Shown here piece after piece: positions 11,301 to 21,352 of a stretch of 64,000 bases of DNA; positions within the stretch are counted from its first letter, which is position 1, and each line of letters starts with the position of its first letter. The stretch lies in contig CANFBW010000002.1 of assembly GCA_947444925.1 (NCBI GenBank), positions 1 to 64,000 on the forward strand, given 5' to 3'. Origin of the DNA: Flavobacteriales bacterium. GTDB taxonomy: Bacteria > Bacteroidota > Bacteroidia > Flavobacteriales_C > GCA-002722245. A program made the position numbers and the translations under genes. Under the pieces are notes generated by a model. That model searched no databases, was not told where the DNA came from, and worked only from the letters and a program-made list of their open reading frames with translations.

Positions 11301-12170
11301 AATGTTTTTCGGACTGTCGTTATTGATTGTTAAAAAAACATAGATGCTGTCTGTATAGAGGTTGATTTCATGGGCAAAAGTACTAGTGCCGCTGTCATAA
11401 TTCCACACGCAAGGTCCTTCTGCGTAAAACAAGAGATAGTCGCCTTGGTCGAAAATTCCATTTCCGTTGTCAATTCTTTGTACAGCGAGTTCCGGGAGGT
11501 CGTCACTCCTGAAAGCACTATTTGCGTGTGGCAACATCTTTCCTCCTCTACCATGTATTTTGATGTTGTCGAGATTTCCAATATTTTCAGTGGAAATTCC
11601 AGCGTTTTGTAAAGTGCTGTAGTCAATTTTGTAAATACCAGTTTGTGTGATGCTCCATTTATACCATGGGTTTGTTGCCAAAACAGAATTGCTGGCGCTG
11701 CGGTATTTTTCGCTGCTTTGTTTTTTTGCGTAACTGGCGCTTTCAATTCGGAAATCGAACGAAAGCACTCTTTGTATTTGTCCCGCTTCGTTTTTGAATA
11801 AGGGAAACATTGAAAACGTAACAATGGTTTTTTTAGCAGAAATGCCTTTTTGAAAAGACCATTTTGGTGCGATTGGCAGATTTTCAGCGCTTCGGATTGT
11901 TTTTTCGTAGGGAGAAAAGACGATGTTGTCGATACTGACTGTGAGCGAATCTAAGGTTTGCGGCAAGGATATGGAGCTGTTGTGTGGGGCGATTTCAAAT
12001 TTTTCTCCATCGCTCAAGAGCAAGGTGTCGGCGCTCATGTCAACATGAAAAACCTGTGCTACCGAGCTATTTGCGAGGAGAATAAGTAGAAGAGAAAGTG
12101 CTTTGGCAAATTGTTTCACGGATATAAAGTAAAGGTTTTCTGCCATCATTGGTAAATTTTTTTCTGTCAA
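8328..12170 (-). CDS. PorU-family C25 peptidase, tandem paralogue (copy B)
   Basis: 1280 aa, co-linear with the adjacent porU; NYTGHGGEEG and TATCEFSRYDLTQRTTAGE motifs conserved; same C-terminal architecture. Confidence 0.88.
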   Translation of the reverse strand: MTEKNLPMMAENLYFISVKQFAKALSLLLILLANSSVAQVFHVDMSADTLLLSDGEKFEIAPHNSSISLPQTLDSLTVSIDNIVFSPYEKTIRSAENLPIAPKWSFQKGISAKKTIVTFSMFPLFKNEAGQIQRVLSFDFRIESASYAKKQSSEKYRSASNSVLATNPWYKWSITQTGIYKIDYSTLQNAGISTENIGNLDNIKIHGRGGKMLPHANSAFRSDDLPELAVQRIDNGNGIFDQGDYLLFYAEGPCVWNYDSGTSTFAHEINLYTDSIYVFLTINNDSPKNIIVQAEESAPATLKTYDFDELFFREKEENNLLNSGRLWLGDHFEGSQTQNFQFICPNALTSSSLTFNAQLYAKCNNNAGSSFLVNVNGSSNGPYPIAMVSGNSTDDIAKNTVVNFTAPSSGDLINVDVQYSAPDSYSEGWINYIEILARRKLKYDGTALHFRDHISIGGIPEYHIATAVSGGKIWDVTNLFQAREQQFRSSGDSIFFSANADSLRQFVLFNPLTAAAPKFEGKINNQNLHALVPTELIIVAHPSFWEQAQRLASFHQNNDSLSVQVVDILQIYNEFSAGIPDVAALRDFVKMLYDKAAPSEVPKYLLLFGDGTFDYKHILKGLPNFIPTYQSLNSTKSTSSYTSDDFFGLLDNGEGRWAPSDPDLLDIGIGRLPVNNADQAKTVVDKILAYCNYFDASNSFFEKQKKQVYSSWRNEALFIADDEDFNIHINQANQLATKMENEQEAYNVDKIYIDAYQQTRDAEGDKYPEASAAIKNKIENGAYIVNYTGHGGEEGLTSEGVFKSSDVVDLNNGIKMPLFVTATCEFSRYDLTQRTTAGELLLLNPHGGAIALFTTVRLVFSTPNFNLNKTFYNVAFSQPEGYKTRLGDIFKMTKVINNGGTNDRNFTLLGDPAMRMALPREKIKVNAIVDLYNNTATDTLKALLKVRISGSISDTAGNKLTNFNGTVQSTLFDKTLVSATLANDNGTNPFSFDLQQNVLFKGSATVKQGDFSFDCLIPKGIAPSFGNGKLSFYAYDEAHGDAQGSDKSIIVGGYSNKAPIDVSGPTISLYLNDSTFVYGGFTNNSPTLIISAFDSSGMNVTVGGIGHGMTAILDNNTAQVIPLSAAYTPKIDDYRQGSIRYRLSDLAEGKHSIEAKLWDNYDNSTSAYTEFVVSYNAKTALEHVLNYPNPFTSRTGFYFEHNQIGRELDVTILIYTISGKLIKTLTHQVYADSRRVGPIDWDGMDDFGDALGRGVYLYQIKVKSENGTSAHIFEKLVLLK

Positions 12171-12224
12171 AAAGCAGAATAAATCGAACTTTCAATAAAA
12201 AATATTGTTACTTTTCGATTTCTA

Positions 12225-13286
12225 TTGATTATATTCGAGATTAAGATTGTAAAAATAATTTGTATAATTGTGCCTGTGAAAAGTAAAACTATCGTAACGT
12301 TTGGTAAGCTAGGCGTAGTTGGACTCTTGATTGTTCTGAGTGAACTGATCAATCCAACGCTAGCTTCTGCTCAGGATCCTGAGTTCACGCAATTCTATGC
12401 TAACCCTCTGTATTTGAATCCAGCAATGGCTGGTACGCATAGGTGTCCGCGCTTTGTGTCAAACTACAGAAATCAGTGGCCGGCTATTTCCGGTACTTTT
12501 GTAACTTACAGTGCTTCCTATGATCAGCATGTTGATGTTTTGTCGGGAGGTCTTGGTGTGCTTGTGACGCAGGATCGCGCAGGTGAAGGAACTTTGAATA
12601 CTTTGAATGCAAGTTTGATATATTCGTATCATTTGGCAATAACAAAATCATTTTCACTAAAAGTTGGTTTTCAAGGCACGTACCACCAAAAATCAGTGGA
12701 TTGGAATAAATTGAATTTTGGCGACATGATTGATGCTAAATTTGGTTTTATTAATAAAACACAAGAGGTGCAGCCAAGTACAACCGTTTCTATGGTGGAT
12801 TTTTCTGCTGGGATTTTAGGCTATAGTAAGTCTTTTTTCATTGGAGGAGCGGTGCACCATATTTTGGAGCCAAACGAATCTTTTTACATAGGAGGTAGAA
12901 GTCCTTTGCCAATGAAGTTCACGGGCCACGCAGGTGCTGTGATTCCGCTTGGTGCGCCACAACGTGGAAGAGGTAAAGGAGCGCCGCAAAGTTCAATCTC
13001 TCCCAATGTGTTGTTTAGGATGCAAAAAGATTTTCAACAATTGAATTTGGGGGTATACGTTACAAAAGGTCCAATCGTAGGTGGTCTTTGGTATAGAAAT
13101 TCAGATTCTTTCATTTTGTTGGTGGGTGTACAACAAGGATTTTTTAAATTTGGTTACAGTTATGACGTTACTGTATCTAAATTGAGTAATGCGACAGCTG
13201 GTTCACACGAGATTTCTTTGGCATTGTTGTTTGACTGTAAGCCAAGAACAAAGAAATTCAGACCACTTAGTTGTCCATCGTTTTAA
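12225..13286 (+). CDS. PorP/SprF family type IX secretion membrane protein
   Basis: DPEFTQFYANPLYLNPAMAGT signature, beta-barrel protein. Confidence 0.9.
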   Translation: MIIFEIKIVKIICIIVPVKSKTIVTFGKLGVVGLLIVLSELINPTLASAQDPEFTQFYANPLYLNPAMAGTHRCPRFVSNYRNQWPAISGTFVTYSASYDQHVDVLSGGLGVLVTQDRAGEGTLNTLNASLIYSYHLAITKSFSLKVGFQGTYHQKSVDWNKLNFGDMIDAKFGFINKTQEVQPSTTVSMVDFSAGILGYSKSFFIGGAVHHILEPNESFYIGGRSPLPMKFTGHAGAVIPLGAPQRGRGKGAPQSSISPNVLFRMQKDFQQLNLGVYVTKGPIVGGLWYRNSDSFILLVGVQQGFFKFGYSYDVTVSKLSNATAGSHEISLALLFDCKPRTKKFRPLSCPSF

Positions 13287-13312
13287 GTTGAATTAATTAT
13301 AATAAGAGTAAT

Positions 13313-14833
13313 ATGAATCGTAAGATGCATTTAAAATTAGGCAGTGTTTGTGCAGTATCGGCAATGATTTTGCTGAGTGGTTGTGGGAAGGACGTGTCCA
13401 ATTCAACGGGTTGGAATAACAATGACCCTAAAAATGGCGGATTTGAAGTGCAGCCTTATGGTGAGCAAGAAACTGGCCCGGGATTGATTCTTGTAGAAGG
13501 GGGTCGTTTCACAATGGGACAAAATGAGCAAGATGTGATGTATGAGTGGGATAGTAAACCACGTACAATGTCGGTTTCCTCTTTTTATATGGATGAAACG
13601 GAGATTAGAAATATTGACTGGAGAGAATATGTATATTGGTTGAGCCGTGTTTTCGGACAAAGTTATCCTGAGGTAATCAAAAAAGCGCTTCCTGATACTT
13701 TGGCTTGGAGAGATGAGTTGGCATATAACGAAGAATATGTGGATTGGTATTACAGACATCCCGCTTATAACGAATATCCGGTTGTAGGAGTGAACTGGTT
13801 GCAAGCAACTGATTATTGTATTTGGAGAACCGACCGCGTGAATGAGATGATCATGATCAGAGAAGGTATCTTGAAAGTGAATCCAAATCAACAAGACGAC
13901 GATAACTTTAATACAGAAGCCTATTTGACTGGACAGTATGTTGGTGAAGTGAAAGGCGACTTAGTCAATTTGGATCCCAACACAGGTGGCTTTAGAAAAG
14001 TTGTTAGAGAAGATGGTATCATTCTTCCTAAATACCGTCTCCCAACAGAGGCTGAGTGGGAATATGCTGCAATCGGTTTGATTGGAAATACAATTGATGA
14101 GCGTATTATTGACCGTCGTATTTATCCATGGAATGGACACTGGGTGCGCAATAAGGACGATAAGTGGCAAGGTGAGATGATGGCCAACGTTATGCGTGCA
14201 AAAGGAGACATGATGGGTGTTGCCAGCAAGTTGAATGATGCTGCTGATATCACTGCGCCAGTGCGTTCTTTCTGGCCTAATGACTATGGATTGTACCATA
14301 TGGCTGGTAACGTTTCTGAATGGGTGATGGATGTTTACCGTCCTTTGTCTTTAGAAGACAACAACGAGTTTAGAGCATTTAGAGGTAACGTATTCAAAAC
14401 TTTTCAAGAAGATGCGAGTGAGCCAGATGTATTGGCTGAGAAAGACTCTTTGGGAAGAATGGTATACAGAGATGTTGACGTTGAAAAAGACAACTTAGCG
14501 CAAAGAAGAAATTATAAAAGATCAAACAATATTGACTTCTTAGATGGTGACTTCACTTCATCGGTTTATTTCACTGACGAAGGTTATAAAGATGCAACCA
14601 AACAAAATAAATTGATGTATGAAAATGCAGCTCCTGCTGTAACAGGTCATTCTTTGATGTCTCAGAGAACCCGTGTTTACAAAGGTGGTTCTTGGAAAGA
14701 CAGAACCTACTGGATGGTTCCTGGAACAAGAAGATATTTAGATGAAGATCAATCTACAGACTGTATCGGTTTCCGTTGTGCAATGCACAGAGTGGGAAGT
14801 CCGGTTGCATTTGGCGGGGAGAACGGCAAATAG
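13313..14833 (+). CDS. gldJ: gliding motility lipoprotein GldJ
   Basis: Lipobox LLSGCG; FGE-sulfatase fold motifs (EGGRFTMGQNEQD, YRLPTEAEWEYAA, GNVSEWVMDVY, GFRCAM). Confidence 0.92.
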   Translation: MNRKMHLKLGSVCAVSAMILLSGCGKDVSNSTGWNNNDPKNGGFEVQPYGEQETGPGLILVEGGRFTMGQNEQDVMYEWDSKPRTMSVSSFYMDETEIRNIDWREYVYWLSRVFGQSYPEVIKKALPDTLAWRDELAYNEEYVDWYYRHPAYNEYPVVGVNWLQATDYCIWRTDRVNEMIMIREGILKVNPNQQDDDNFNTEAYLTGQYVGEVKGDLVNLDPNTGGFRKVVREDGIILPKYRLPTEAEWEYAAIGLIGNTIDERIIDRRIYPWNGHWVRNKDDKWQGEMMANVMRAKGDMMGVASKLNDAADITAPVRSFWPNDYGLYHMAGNVSEWVMDVYRPLSLEDNNEFRAFRGNVFKTFQEDASEPDVLAEKDSLGRMVYRDVDVEKDNLAQRRNYKRSNNIDFLDGDFTSSVYFTDEGYKDATKQNKLMYENAAPAVTGHSLMSQRTRVYKGGSWKDRTYWMVPGTRRYLDEDQSTDCIGFRCAMHRVGSPVAFGGENGK

Positions 14834-14857
14834 TGGAATAAACAATCTACAAACTTT

Positions 14858-14896
14858 AAAAATCCCTCAGCACTTGTGCAGAGGGATTTTTTTTTA
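14858..14896 (+). terminator. Rho-independent terminator downstream of gldJ
   Basis: AAAATCCCTC-agcacttgtgca-GAGGGATTTTTTTTT. Confidence 0.85.
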
Positions 14897-14906
14897 AAAT
14901 CAATTT

Positions 14907-16184
14907 ATGCGTATTGAAGAACTGTACTCGATTTTTATAGCCCAGCATCAAAAGATTTGCACAGATACCAGAAAGGTAGAACAGGGCGCTATCTATTTTG
15001 CGTTGAAAGGCGATAATTTTGATGCGAATGATTTTGCATTGCAGGCTCTTGCTAGCGGCTGTTCCTATGCTGTAGTTGATAAATCGTCGGTTGTTGGTGC
15101 GAATTGCATTCTTGTTGCTGATGCTTTGACAACACTGCAAGAACTTGCGTTGTACCATCGCCAGCAACTTAACATCCCAGTGATCGGGATCACAGGCAGC
15201 AACGGCAAAACCACTACAAAGGAATTGGTGAAAGCGGTATTGGACACGCAGTTCAAAGTACATTGCACCAAAGGCAATTTAAACAACCATATTGGTGTGC
15301 CATTGACGCTTTTGTCAATGCCCCTCGATACTGAAATTGCAATCATAGAAATGGGAGCCAACCATCCTTTAGAAATTGAGTTTTTATGTCGCATCGCAGC
15401 GCCGAATTACGGAATGGTAACCAATATAGGGAAAGCGCATTTGGAAGGATTTGGTGGCTTTGAGGGCGTTATAAAAACAAAGTCTGAAATGTACCACTAT
15501 GTTGCTGCGCACACAGGAAAAGTTTTTGTGAATGCTTCGGATCCTTTGTTAATGAAGCAGTCGGCAGAGGTTGGCGATCGTATTCTATATCAAAATGATG
15601 TTTTTTTCGGAAGTGTAAAGGCACTTTTTCCTTCGGTTCACGCTGAGTTGCATTTTAATGGCGACTGCATTGATCTTCAAACACATTTGTTTGGGGAACA
15701 TAATTTGATCAATATGGTGGCCGCCGCTGCTGTAGGCAATGAGTTTTTTGTTTCGGTAGCGAATATTCAAAAGGCTTTGACGCAATACCAACCCGACAAC
15801 AATCGCTCGCAAATCAAAAAATCAGCGAAGGGCAACATGCTTATTTTAGACGCATACAATGCTAACCCTAGTTCAATGCGACTCGCCCTGCTTGCTTTTG
15901 CAAAAGTGGAAGACGACAATAAATTTGCAATTGTAGGAGATATGTTGGAGTTAGGTGACGCTGCTGAAGAGGAACACCAAGCCATTGTTCAGTTGTTAAG
16001 CGCGCAAAAAATTAATGCCTATTTGGTAGGTGCTGAATTTGAAAAGTGTGCAGGAAACTTTAAAAGCTTTGCCACCGCAGGGGATTTAAAGACTTATTTG
16101 TCTTCGCAAAACATTGAAATGTGCACGGTACTTATCAAGGGATCTCGGGGCATTAAGCTGGAGCAGCTCGAAGAAGTGTTGTAA
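14907..16184 (+). CDS. murF: UDP-N-acetylmuramoyl-tripeptide--D-alanyl-D-alanine ligase
   Basis: Mur ligase motif GITGSNGKTTTKELV, LDAYNANPSSM. Confidence 0.95.
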   Translation: MRIEELYSIFIAQHQKICTDTRKVEQGAIYFALKGDNFDANDFALQALASGCSYAVVDKSSVVGANCILVADALTTLQELALYHRQQLNIPVIGITGSNGKTTTKELVKAVLDTQFKVHCTKGNLNNHIGVPLTLLSMPLDTEIAIIEMGANHPLEIEFLCRIAAPNYGMVTNIGKAHLEGFGGFEGVIKTKSEMYHYVAAHTGKVFVNASDPLLMKQSAEVGDRILYQNDVFFGSVKALFPSVHAELHFNGDCIDLQTHLFGEHNLINMVAAAAVGNEFFVSVANIQKALTQYQPDNNRSQIKKSAKGNMLILDAYNANPSSMRLALLAFAKVEDDNKFAIVGDMLELGDAAEEEHQAIVQLLSAQKINAYLVGAEFEKCAGNFKSFATAGDLKTYLSSQNIEMCTVLIKGSRGIKLEQLEEVL

Positions 16185-16216
16185 GCACGTTCCTTTGTTC
16201 ACCAAAGGAACGTGCT
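16184..16216. terminator. Perfect 14-bp stem at convergent murF / OMP gene ends (probable bidirectional terminator)
   Basis: AGCACGTTCCTTTG-ttcac-CAAAGGAACGTGCT. Confidence 0.7.
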
Positions 16217-16222
16217 GTATGC

Positions 16223-16669
16223 TTATTTTTTGCTTCCGAAATAGAAAGTGAATTCCAATAATCCTCTGAATCCAGAGTAAATAAAACTGTTGTTGAAAGA
16301 GCTCATGCCTACACCTGATTCTACAGTGATACTCATTCTTTTGTTGCCCATTGGGAAAACCTCAACACCGATTGGGATGAAGGTATTGTAACCGAATGTG
16401 TTGTTTGAAAAAGCAAACCATGAGCCAACCCCAATACCAAAGTAGGGCTTGGCATTTTCGGAGGTAAAAACTCTGGCAATTGCGCTAACACTTGGACTCG
16501 CGATTAATCGTCCTGCTCCATAACCGAGGCCGAGGCGGCCGATAACGCCAAATTTGTTTTCATGGCTGCTTTTGATATTCAATCCGCCATTTCCCAAGCC
16601 AACGCCCAGTTGCGCGAAGGCGATGCTGCTGATGAAACAAAGGAAGAGTGCTGTGGTAATTTTTTTCAT
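16223..16669 (-). CDS. hypothetical outer-membrane beta-barrel-like protein
   Basis: Signal peptide, Gly-rich beta pattern, aromatic C-terminus. Confidence 0.6.
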   Translation of the reverse strand: MKKITTALFLCFISSIAFAQLGVGLGNGGLNIKSSHENKFGVIGRLGLGYGAGRLIASPSVSAIARVFTSENAKPYFGIGVGSWFAFSNNTFGYNTFIPIGVEVFPMGNKRMSITVESGVGMSSFNNSFIYSGFRGLLEFTFYFGSKK

Positions 16670-16775
16670 ATGGGGTGTTTTATACGTTTGTGGGAAAAAT
16701 ACAAAAGATAAATAGGTTCGTACTCAAAAAGTACAAAAGTTTATAACAGTGCAAAAAGCTAAAATGTTGAAAGCT

Positions 16776-18171
16776 TTATTCGGTGGAGCCAGTCATGTCC
16801 TCGGGACGCACCCAAGTATCGAATTCTTGTGCTGAAAGGTAGCCCAAACGCAAGGCTTCGTGCTTTAACGTTGTTCCGTTTTTGTGCGCTGCCTGAGCTA
16901 TTTCAGCTGCTTTATAGTAGCCTATTTTACTGTTTAACGCGGTGACAAGCATCAATGAGTTTGTCAAATGTTCTTGCACTCTTTGTAAATTGGGTTGAAT
17001 TCCTTTGGCGCAGTGGTCGCTGAAGGATGCGCATGCATCACCGATCAAACGTGCCGAATGCAAAAAGTTATAGATCATTAACGGTTTGAAAACGTTTAAC
17101 TCGAAGTGACCATTCATTCCACCGATGGATAGCGCAACGTCGTTGCCCATCACTTGCGCGCACACCATAGTCAGCGCTTCGCATTGCGTTGGATTCTCCT
17201 TTCCTGGCATAATAGACGAGCCCGGTTCATTGGCCGGAATGGTGATTTCACCAATTCCTGAGCGGGGACCCCGAACAAAGCATGCGTATATCGTTGGCTA
17301 TTTTCATCAAACTAACGGCGAGCTGCTTCAATGCACCATGCGTTTCTATAAGAGCGTCGTGTGCTGCAAGCGCTTCAAATTTATTGCTCGCCGACACAAA
17401 AGGCAGTCCGCTTAAAGTTGCGATGTTGTCGGCTACCAATTCGGAATAGCCTTTTGGCGCGTTGATCCCTGTGCCTACAGCTGTTCCGCCAAGGGCCAGT
17501 TCCGACAAATGCAAAAGCGTATTGTTCAAGGCTCGCAATCCGTGATCGAGTTGCGAAACGTAGCCGCTGAATTCTTGACCGAGCGTGAGCGGTGTCGCAT
17601 CCATAAAATGTGTTCTCCCGATCTTCACGATGTTTTTCATTTCGCTTGACTTTACTGCAAGCGCATCGCGCAGTTTTTGAACCCCTGGTATGGTGTTGTC
17701 AGCGAGCATCTTGTAGGCAGCAATGTGCATTGCCGTTGGAAAAGTGTCGTTGGATGACTGTGATTTATTGACGTCGTCGTTGGCGTTCAGTAATTTTTCT
17801 CCTTCACCCAAGGCATTGCCCAACAGCACATGAGCGCGGTTGGAAATTACCTCGTTTACATTCATGTTCGTTTGTGTTCCTGATCCTGTCTGCCATACCA
17901 CCAAAGGGAATTGATCATCAAGTTTGGCGGCGATGATTTCGTCGCACACCACGCTAATGATTTCTTTTTTTTCTTTGCTGATGGCACCAAGCGCAAAATT
18001 GCTTTGCGCTGCTGCTTTCTTAAGCAGTGCAAAGGCGCGAATAATTTCAATGGGCATGGTGTTGTTGCCAATCTTGAAATTTTGAATAGAACGCTGCGTT
18101 TGTGCCCCCCAATACTTATCGGCTGGTACTTGAACCTCGCCTAAAGTATCGTGTTCTACCCTAAAGTTCAT
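16776..18171 (-). pseudogene. fumC: class II fumarate hydratase, interrupted by a single frameshift at ~17269-17272 (two ORFs 17248-18171 and 16776-17210)
   Basis: N-part ([17 protein letters not shown]...) and C-part ([16 protein letters not shown]...) together form one FumC. Removing one base restores [26 protein letters not shown]. Confidence 0.9.
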
Positions 18172-18172
18172 G

Positions 18173-19261
18173 CTATAAGTATTTGCTTAGTTTGGCATCT
18201 GAGCTCACGTCTGTGACAAATTGTTTTATCTTTTGTTCGTCGTCTTTTGGACAAATCAACAACACGCTTTCAGAATCTACAATAATGAAGTCCTTTAGTC
18301 CATTAACGACCACTAGTTTGCCGCTCGGCACGTTGAAAATATTGTTTTCAGAATTGTATGTTTTTACGTTTTTTCCAATCACCGCATTTCCTTTTTCGTC
18401 TTTGGACAAGTGGTCGTATACTGATCCCCAAGTACCTAAGTCTGTCCAACCAAATTCACAAGGCAATACGTAAACATTTTTAGCTTTTTCCATCACCCCA
18501 TAGTCAATAGAGATGTTGGTGCATTCAGAATAAGCTTTGGTAATGAAGGATTCTTCTTGTGGCGTATTGTAAGATCCTTTTCCTTCTTTGAAGATGTTGT
18601 TTATTTCAGGCAAATGCTTTTCTAAGGCATTGACAATGCTTTTTGCCGACCAAATGAAAATACCGCTGTTCCATGAAAAATCGCCGCTTTGCAAGAAGAA
18701 CTTGGCCATTTCGAGGTTGGGTTTTTCGGTGAAGGTTTTAACTTTTTTAAGAGAACTAGAGTGCTTAAATGATTCGTCGGTGGCCTGAATGTAACCATAA
18801 CCCGTGTCGGGGCGATTGGGTTCAATGCCTAGTGTGATCAGGCAGTCTTCTTTGGAGCAAGCGTCGAGCGCGGTTTCGAGCACAGAGGTAAACACATCTT
18901 CTTTTAAAATAAGGTGGTCAGAAGGCGCGATAATGAGGCGTGCCTCAGGGTTGATTTCGTATATTTTGTAGGATGCATAAGCTACGCAAGGTGCAGTATT
19001 TCGGCGTTGTGGCTCACACAATATTCTGCTATTTTGAATTTGTGGCAGCTGTTCTTTAATGAGCTCCCTGTATTCAACATTGGCAACGATGAAAATATTT
19101 TCTTCGGGACAAACTTTTTGAATGCGCTCAAATGTGAGTTGCAACAGGGTTTTGCCAACACCAAGGATGTCTAAAAATTGTTTGGGTTTGGCACTTTTGC
19201 TGATGGGCCAGAATCTGCTGCCTATCCCCCCTGCCATGATGATACAATAGTTGTTTTTCAT
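18173..19261 (-). CDS. manC: mannose-1-phosphate guanylyltransferase
   Basis: [25 protein letters not shown] nucleotidyltransferase motif; [14 protein letters not shown]. Confidence 0.92.
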   Translation of the reverse strand: MKNNYCIIMAGGIGSRFWPISKSAKPKQFLDILGVGKTLLQLTFERIQKVCPEENIFIVANVEYRELIKEQLPQIQNSRILCEPQRRNTAPCVAYASYKIYEINPEARLIIAPSDHLILKEDVFTSVLETALDACSKEDCLITLGIEPNRPDTGYGYIQATDESFKHSSSLKKVKTFTEKPNLEMAKFFLQSGDFSWNSGIFIWSAKSIVNALEKHLPEINNIFKEGKGSYNTPQEESFITKAYSECTNISIDYGVMEKAKNVYVLPCEFGWTDLGTWGSVYDHLSKDEKGNAVIGKNVKTYNSENNIFNVPSGKLVVVNGLKDFIIVDSESVLLICPKDDEQKIKQFVTDVSSDAKLSKYL

Positions 19262-19332
19262 TGAATTATAAGCGTTTTATCATTTGACACCTAAAGTATT
19301 AAAATTGCGTGGTAATGCCTTGTTATTGTGCA

Positions 19333-20535
19333 TTAAAATACTTCGCCTAAATTAAAGAAGAAGCCTTGTGAACCATCAAGTGCTATGCCGTAGCTGAGGA
19401 GTAAGTTTAGGTTTGAGCGTTTGTTCAATTTTGTGCGGAGTCCTGCGCCTATGCCTGGTATTATGTATTTGAAGCGATTGCTGGGCCATTCGGAAACGCT
19501 TTGCGCATTTGCGAAAACAGCGCCATTGAATAGTCCGTTTTTAGAAATTTCAAAACGGTATTCAGCCTCAAAGTACAATAAGTTATTACCTATATAGCGC
19601 CCTTGCCGAAATTGGCGCGCAGCGTTGGTGTAGGTATCCCAGCCAACGGCGGGCAAATCAAAATACGGCGGATTTCCGGACAGCGTGAATATATTGTAAT
19701 TCCAGAGTGCAATAATGTTTTTCGATTTTTTTGGGAAAGCAATATAGGTGCGAAAGTCGAGTAAAATCGATTGCCAATTTTGGTCACTTCCAAGAAAAGT
19801 GAAGTTGGGGCGGTAAACGACATTGGCGTAATGCTCTTTCGCTTTAGGTGTATTGGAGTTCGCTCGACTGTCGAAAAGAACATTGAATGAAATACCTGAT
19901 GAAACGGATTGCCCTCTACTGTCGTAGTTTTTAAAGTCGTTGTTGGGTTGTTGGTCGGGAAAGCGCTCTCTGATCCCCCAATGATAGTCGAGGTTATACC
20001 CAATTCCGGCCATAAAGTTTTTGGCTATTTTTCGGAGCGCCAATTGGTATACGCGAATATAGTCGTAGTACACAATCATGGCATTTTCTTTGGGTGTTCT
20101 TCCCCCTAAGCCATAGTTGATTGCAGAGTAGTTGTAGTAGCGCCAATCACCCGAAAAGTTCCACTTATTACCTGTCGACCAGATGTTTAAATTGATGGGT
20201 AATAGTAGTTGATTGAATTGCGTATACTCTGCAATGGCACTAATGCTTGAGATGTTGTTGTTTTTTTTTTTGCCGACGTAGAAGGAGGTGTTTGAGATTA
20301 CAACTGCGGTAAATCCATTTTGAATAGAGTAGCCAATAGTTGGCAGCACCGAAACAAAAATAGGAGATGATTTAACACTGTCGTTGCGCACAACTTTCTT
20401 CACCTTCAATGCCTTTCTCGCAATGTCAATAAGATCGAGCCCAGCGTTTAAACTGTCTTGACTGAAAGCCGTTTGAGTTAGCAATACCAGTGAAAGTAGC
20501 GCTTTTATGCTACGGGCGGACGAACATAATATCAT
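19333..20535 (-). CDS. BamA/TamA-family (surface antigen) outer-membrane protein
   Basis: Signal peptide, beta-barrel pattern (GAGLRTKLNKRSNLNLLLSYGIALDGSQGFFFNLGEVF). Confidence 0.7.
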   Translation of the reverse strand: MILCSSARSIKALLSLVLLTQTAFSQDSLNAGLDLIDIARKALKVKKVVRNDSVKSSPIFVSVLPTIGYSIQNGFTAVVISNTSFYVGKKKNNNISSISAIAEYTQFNQLLLPINLNIWSTGNKWNFSGDWRYYNYSAINYGLGGRTPKENAMIVYYDYIRVYQLALRKIAKNFMAGIGYNLDYHWGIRERFPDQQPNNDFKNYDSRGQSVSSGISFNVLFDSRANSNTPKAKEHYANVVYRPNFTFLGSDQNWQSILLDFRTYIAFPKKSKNIIALWNYNIFTLSGNPPYFDLPAVGWDTYTNAARQFRQGRYIGNNLLYFEAEYRFEISKNGLFNGAVFANAQSVSEWPSNRFKYIIPGIGAGLRTKLNKRSNLNLLLSYGIALDGSQGFFFNLGEVF

Positions 20536-20536
20536 T

Positions 20537-21169
20537 TCAATTGATTTGCTCCACGGGTGCAGATGCGTAAATAGTATACCATCTTTTGTTGCCCAAATTG
20601 TAGCATTTGTAGCGCACCCTTATTTTTTCCTTTTTGCGGAACACCTCTGTTCTTTCATTGAGTTTGAAGTGGCTGTTGAAGGGAAGTTCGTGCAAAACTG
20701 TTTGCGGTTCGTGCTTGTCAGCGATTTTAATGGCATTGAGCAAAATATGATTGCTGTATATGTTGGCTTTGAGATTGTCAATTTCTAAATCAATGGCTTC
20801 TCTGATCACAACTGGCAGTCTGGTGTTTTTTTGTAATTTTCGGAGTAAGAGTTTGAAGTTGTTTTTCCACTCGAGGCCGTGCGGTTGAACACGTGAGCCA
20901 AATTCTTTCCAGGTGATGAGGTGCGCCCATTCGTGCAAAAAAACAATAAGCATGAAATAGGGCGTTAAATCGGAGTTGAGCTCAATGGCGCAAGGCTTGT
21001 TGCGTGTTCTGCTGAAGCAGCCCAAACGACCTTTGCGCGGGGCAGTAATGCGCAAGTCCACTTCCTGACCTCGGTATAAAGAATGCACAAAAACGATCGC
21101 TGAGGCTGGTAAAAGCTTGTAGAAATCGCCTCTGTCGCTATATTTTCTCAATTCTTTCCAGTTTCTCAT
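20537..21169 (-). CDS. SprT-like zinc metallopeptidase-domain protein
   Basis: FLHEWAHLITWKEFG..HGLEWK pattern; start chosen at MRNWKELRKYSD. Confidence 0.8.
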   Translation of the reverse strand: MRNWKELRKYSDRGDFYKLLPASAIVFVHSLYRGQEVDLRITAPRKGRLGCFSRTRNKPCAIELNSDLTPYFMLIVFLHEWAHLITWKEFGSRVQPHGLEWKNNFKLLLRKLQKNTRLPVVIREAIDLEIDNLKANIYSNHILLNAIKIADKHEPQTVLHELPFNSHFKLNERTEVFRKKEKIRVRYKCYNLGNKRWYTIYASAPVEQIN

Positions 21170-21352
21170 TGCTTTTGTTGAATGTTGGACAATCACTGCA
21201 CTTATCTTTTCTAAACATCTTGCAACCTGACAATAATACGATGCAGCAAATAGACAAAGCAATTGTTTTTTTCATGGGGTGCGGTTTATAACATCGTAAA
21301 TTTAGTAAAATGATTTTCTAAATAATGTCTATTTTTGGTAAAAATGCTTTAG

